Source: Zelonia costaricensis
Lineage: Eukaryota; Euglenozoa; Kinetoplastea; Trypanosomatida; Trypanosomatidae
NCBI GenBank assembly: GCA_030849075.1
Contig: JASAOO010002965.1
Coordinates: 5,091 to 15,284, forward strand
Direction: 5' to 3'
DNA: 10,194 nucleotides
The notes under the pieces are model-generated. The model was not told the origin of the DNA. It worked only from the letters and a program-made list of their open reading frames with translations, and ran no database searches. Within the stretch, counting starts at the first letter, position 1, and every line of letters starts with the position of its first letter. The position numbers and the translations under genes are program-made. Shown in pieces: positions 7,414-10,194 of the stretch.

Positions 7414-8219
7414 CTAAAGCAGTGCAGAGCACACCAGAGGCATTGCAGTGTTAAGGTTTATTGAAGGTGCTCTTCTTTTTTCTTCTTGTTCTCGCTACCA
7501 CCTCTGCGCCTCTTGTTGTCCGCGCCACGCGCATTGGCGGAGGCTGAGGGTTGTGTGGGCGAGATGGGGGTTGGAGAACAAGTAAGAAGGAGCACCGGAG
7601 TAGATGCACGGTGAGCGCACCAAACCAGGAACACAAAAGAGCAGACCATCGTCGCCTCAAGAATACACACACAGACAGGCACGGACAGACAGACGGACAG
7701 CCACACACACACACACACAAACACACACACTCAGAGGCAAAAAAAGGCAACGCCCACGAGATTGGCGGAGAATGCTGGGGAAACACACACCATTCAGGCC
7801 ACGCGGTTCGCGGGAAGGAGTAAAAACACAAGATACTACGCGCGGAACTAAACGTACCCAGAGCAGGAACCAGACATGTCGGCACCACAACACACAAACA
7901 AGGAAAGTGGGCAAGACAGAGAGAGATATGTAGAGGAAGGTCATGGACAACATGCAAGGAGAACAAGGTAGGAGAAGCCGAAGAGGAGGGCAGCCGACAG
8001 CGGGTCGAGCAATGACAACAATAACAGGAACGCGTTCTTGCGCAGGCCTGCCTGTGTGGATGTGCGTGTGTGTAAATCGGCAGACGTGAAGAGAACAGCA
8101 GGGGGGAAGGTGCGTCCCCACGCAGAACAGAACATGCAGGAAGGGAAAACACACAGAATACAATCAGTTGTGGTACCACGTCTACACAAAGCGCGAAACG
8201 CTCGAGTCACCACATCTTG
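7414..8219 (-). other. Proximal 3' UTR of the RRM gene (inferred)
   Basis: This is the sequence directly after the stop codons, read on the minus strand. It has no defensible reading frame: the long minus frame covering 7451-8179 begins at a GTG rather than ATG and is Cys/Val-repeat and Ser/Pro-rich. It contains the (UG)n array at 7730-7702 in transcript sense and, close to the stop, a CA-rich patch in transcript sense (+ strand GT at 8054-8073). No polyadenylation site can be placed, because in these organisms it is set by the next downstream acceptor. Confidence 0.5.
7702..7730 (+). repeat. (CA)n microsatellite, (UG)n in the transcript
   Basis: Nine CA units (7702-7719) are followed, after one extra A, by about five more (7722-7730). 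Just before it, 7665-7700 is an imperfect ACAG/ACGG array. On the minus-strand transcript this would be a UG-rich element about 500 nt beyond the stop codon. Confidence 0.9.
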
Positions 8220-8225
8220 CTATCA
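8220..8225 (-). other. Tandem in-frame stop codons TGA TAG
   Basis: The RRM-protein reading frame ends in TGA (8225-8223) followed at once by an in-frame TAG (8222-8220). The second stop would halt any readthrough of the first. This is seen directly; whether it is conserved is unknown. Confidence 0.9.
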
Positions 8226-9371
8226 CTGGGGGCCGACGGTGAAGAAGGCCGACGGCAGCGAGGCCAGGCCAGACGCGGAACCGCCGTTGGGGTTGGACAG
8301 CATGGAGACCAGGAGCTGCTGCTGCTGCGTTGGACTGAGCGTGGGGTTTGTGGGGGGGAGGCTGTAGTACAGCGGCATCACACACGGAACGGGGTAGCCG
8401 GGGCTCTGCATCATCACATACGTCACCGGCGCGGCGGCCCCGACGCCTGGGCTGACGATGTCTGCCAACGGCGTTGTCGTCGAGTTCGCGGCGCTGCTGC
8501 TGCTCATCAGCGAGGACAGCGCGGTCGAGGCACCCACCGTCCCAGTGGCCAATGAGGGGTGGCGTCCCGCGGTCCAGCTCGCCGATGTCCCGCTGTAGCC
8601 GAAGGGGTTGGCGCCGAGCGGGTACGACAGGCGCTTCTGCTGCTGCTGCTGCTGCGGCTGCTGTTGCTGCTGGGCTTGCGACTCGAGCGAGAGAGGGAGG
8701 CCCGCCATGGTGGGCATCGCGCCGAACGGCCCACTCGCCTGGCGGGTTTCATCCTCGACTGACAGCTCGCTGCGGCCGCTGAGCTCGCCCAGGCTGCTCA
8801 GCAGCGTGGCAAAGCTCGCGTTTGGCTCCTCGCTCGGGCCTGGGGCGGGCATGCTGAAGGTAAGGCCGGACCCGATCGCGCCCGCAGCACCTGGGACACT
8901 GCACATCAGAGGCGACAGGACCATACTGCGCGACGGCGCCTTGCCGGGGGCGGTGGCGGAGTTGCCAGAGAAGGGCCCATTCAAGAAGGGCTCGCTGTCC
9001 ACGCCTGTCAGGGGGGCCGGTGTGGCCGACCCGCCCGCGGCGCTCGCGCAGCTGTTCTCTTTGCTGCGGTGCCGGTTCTTGTTGCGGGCGAGGCACAGGG
9101 AGCGGTGGTGGAGCCCAAAGGCGGAGATGAGACGGGTGCCCTTGGAGTACATCACCTGAATGGGCTGGCTGCGCGTGCCGAGCGCGCACTGCCCGTGCAG
9201 ACCCTGGATGGCACGGTCGGCCTCATCGGTGGTCGCGTACGTGACGAAGGCGTTGCCCTGGTGGATGTGCAGCTGGTGCGCGATGACGTGCCCGTAGGGC
9301 TGGAAGAGGTTCAGCAAGTCATCCGGGAAGAACTTGCTGAAGGGGAGCTGGCCTACAAAGAGCTGCGCCAT
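8223..9371 (-). CDS. Single-RRM RNA-binding protein (CELF/Bruno-like RRM) with Q/S/P-rich tail
   Basis: Encodes 382 residues and probably binds RNA to control mRNA stability or translation, the main level of gene control in trypanosomatids. One RRM spans about residues 3-76: RNP2 is LFVGQL (4-9) and RNP1 is QGNAFVTY (38-45). RNP1 departs from consensus by Q for R/K at position 1 and N for the first aromatic; F5, F42 and Y45 are kept. FVGQ-L-P, AFVTY-T, the A-x-x-A-I-x-x-L-H-G helix and the late PIQV strand resemble CELF/Bruno RRMs; this is recognition by eye. A basic patch (about 90-104, RNKNRHRSK) follows. The remaining 280 residues are low-complexity, with Q runs at 234-245 and 349-352 and a Y/P/M-rich stretch near 320-340, probably disordered. 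The start is an ATG with A at -3 and G at +4, and an in-frame TGA at 9381-9383 excludes a longer protein. No second RRM, signal peptide or membrane segment is seen. The orthologue name is not recognised. Confidence 0.95.
   Translation of the reverse strand: MAQLFVGQLPFSKFFPDDLLNLFQPYGHVIAHQLHIHQGNAFVTYATTDEADRAIQGLHGQCALGTRSQPIQVMYSKGTRLISAFGLHHRSLCLARNKNRHRSKENSCASAAGGSATPAPLTGVDSEPFLNGPFSGNSATAPGKAPSRSMVLSPLMCSVPGAAGAIGSGLTFSMPAPGPSEEPNASFATLLSSLGELSGRSELSVEDETRQASGPFGAMPTMAGLPLSLESQAQQQQQPQQQQQQKRLSYPLGANPFGYSGTSASWTAGRHPSLATGTVGASTALSSLMSSSSAANSTTTPLADIVSPGVGAAAPVTYVMMQSPGYPVPCVMPLYYSLPPTNPTLSPTQQQQLLVSMLSNPNGGSASGLASLPSAFFTVGPQ
8316..8327 (-). repeat. Short CAG tract encoding four glutamines
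   Basis: Four consecutive CAG codons encode Gln349-352 in the C-terminal tail of the RRM protein, in a Pro/Thr/Leu-rich context. It is a second and shorter glutamine run, separate from the one at 232-245. Confidence 0.8.
8637..8678 (-). repeat. CAG/CAA repeat encoding the main polyglutamine run
   Basis: On the coding strand this is a near-perfect CAG array encoding residues 232-245. It is interrupted by GCC (Ala233), CCG (Pro239) and a CAA codon. The mix of interrupted and pure units suggests a slippage-prone tract whose length may differ between strains. Gln-rich runs in RNA-binding proteins often promote self-association or granule entry, which is an inference here. Confidence 0.85.
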
Positions 9372-9482
9372 CTTCTTCTGTCAGTCTTCGCAGCTTTATG
9401 CAATGCTGAGAGTCACAAGACCACACACACAAAAAAAAAAAAGGCTGCTGGCCGGCAAGGATGGGAAGAGAAAACAAGTACT
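9372..9482 (-). promoter_or_regulatory. Probable 5' leader and trans-splice acceptor zone of the RRM gene
   Basis: Trypanosomatid mRNAs receive a spliced leader at an AG that follows a pyrimidine tract. Reading the minus strand towards the ATG there are three candidates. One AG at 9407-9406 follows 37 AG-free nt that include a T12 tract (9431-9442) and would give a 34-nt 5' UTR. One at 9449-9448 follows a C/T-rich stretch (5' UTR 76 nt). One at 9482-9481 follows 53 AG-free nt (5' UTR 109 nt). The first has the strongest uridine tract. The sequence alone cannot choose between them and several may be used. Confidence 0.5.
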
Positions 9483-10194
9483 CGTCAACAAAGACGGAGG
9501 TGCAAGCGAAGAACAAAAAAACAAGTCGCCAAACGCTGGTATGTCTATCGCTTGAGCGGGCGGAGGTTAAACGAGCCCTGACTCACTGAAGGTCACAAAC
9601 ACGCTCACACGAGAGCGACAGGGCAGAGGAAACGTGAGTTGCAAGCCACAGGAGGCTTCGCAGTGCAAAGGAAAAGGTGGAGGAAGACAACAAAAATGAG
9701 AGGCACCCTGGCAAACAAGCGGGTGATAGGGGGCAACAAGAAAACCGATCCCCCTTTGAGAGGTTCCTTCACACACACACGCGGGCGCACACCGTGACAA
9801 GACGTCGACGTGGGCAGCTGCGTAGAGTGGAAGTGACGGCGACAAAGGGTGAGTGATGTCTGGGGAAGTAGCGGAGCGCGAAAGAATGCGCAGAGCGGGC
9901 CGACTGAAGAAGAGGCGGAGGAGTCTGTGAGAGACAGCAGGCGGGGAAGGGTTCAGCACGCAACCAGGAGGAAAGAAGAAGACGGAAACGCGAGGTGGCG
10001 AAGATGCTCGGGCACAGACGGACGAGACGTGAGGAAGCGAGGCGCGATGGGTCGCCCAGGGAAGGAGAAGCACGAAACGACGACGAAGAAGGGCAGTGGA
10101 AATGGGGAGCGGCAGAGGCAAGAGGAGGGTGGGAGCGTGGTGGCAAGATCAAATAGGCGAAACGAGGGAAGGGGGCGGGGCGGGGGGTTCGCAC
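9483..10194. other. Non-coding upstream intergenic DNA
   Basis: No gene is supported here. The + strand is strongly purine-rich (for example 9960-10110), so minus-strand RNA would be pyrimidine-rich. This fits continued minus-direction polycistronic transcription from a gene beyond the right edge. A short CA tract lies at about 9772-9784. The open frames that cross it translate to Ser/Pro/Arg/Leu-rich low-complexity sequence with no recognisable domain. It probably holds part of the 3' UTR of the upstream gene. Confidence 0.6.
10166..10187 (+). other. Canonical G-quadruplex motif
   Basis: Four G tracts lie close together: 3 G at 10166-10168, 5 at 10171-10175, 4 at 10177-10180 and 6 at 10182-10187, separated by loops of 1-2 nt. 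This satisfies the usual G3+N1-7 pattern on the + strand. The transcript would carry the C-rich complement, so any quadruplex would be in DNA or antisense RNA. Confidence 0.6.

Noticed and set aside
7451..8179. 242-codon minus-strand open frame after the RRM gene
   Set aside because: It starts at GTG, the only internal Met is near the end, and Cys/Val repeats come from the (CA)n array. It lies in the probable 3' UTR.
8608..9159. 183-codon + strand frame antisense to the RRM gene
   Set aside because: It is the mirror of the GC-rich coding strand; its Cys run is the complement of the CAG tract, and it has no independent support.
8749..9189. 146-codon minus-strand frame overlapping the RRM gene
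   Set aside because: It is an out-of-frame shadow of the real gene; its Arg/Pro/Gln-rich composition is typical of a shifted GC-rich frame.

Overview
The window looks like nuclear DNA of a trypanosomatid, most likely Leishmania or a close relative. The evidence is indirect: one intronless GC-rich gene, very long low-complexity flanks full of CA/GT microsatellites, G-runs and purine tracts, and a lasting purine bias on the + strand. That bias makes any minus-strand transcript pyrimidine-rich, as expected where polycistronic RNA is trans-spliced. No rRNA, tRNA, mobile-element ORF or CRISPR array was recognised, and the species cannot be fixed from the sequence alone.

There is one convincing gene, on the minus strand at 8223-9371. 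It encodes a 382-residue protein with a single N-terminal RNA-recognition motif and a long Ala/Ser/Pro/Gln-rich tail containing two glutamine runs. The RRM looks to me like the CELF/Bruno type. The start is fixed by an in-frame TGA four codons upstream, and the gene ends in tandem stops (TGA TAG). Candidate trans-splice acceptors lie 34-109 nt upstream of the ATG.

Region by region (reading with the transcript, from high to low coordinates): 9483-10194 is non-coding pyrimidine-rich upstream DNA; 9372-9482 is the probable 5' leader and acceptor zone; 8223-9371 is the gene; 1-8222 holds no open frame I can defend. The long open frames in this last stretch are built from pyrimidine tracts and dinucleotide repeats, and the largest minus-strand ones lack an ATG at their first codon. 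The 8.2 kb is either an unusually long 3' UTR, as known for some trypanosomatid RNA-binding-protein mRNAs, or a shorter 3' UTR followed by non-coding transcripts. Two AG-free pyrimidine stretches (5772-5941 and 7206-7314 plus 7324-7413) are where such extra processing could occur.

Other structure in the non-coding part: about nine (CA)n tracts on the + strand, which would be (UG)n in the transcript; several perfect inverted repeats able to form RNA hairpins (1279-1306, 4365-4433, 6802-6873, 865-888); poly-G runs; and a compositionally different island at about 2422-3160 next to a T17 tract that could be a decayed retroposon. The most testable idea is that a CELF-like protein, a family that binds UG-rich RNA, is regulated through UG-rich tracts in its own long 3' UTR. 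I see no clear sign of a wholly new multi-gene system.
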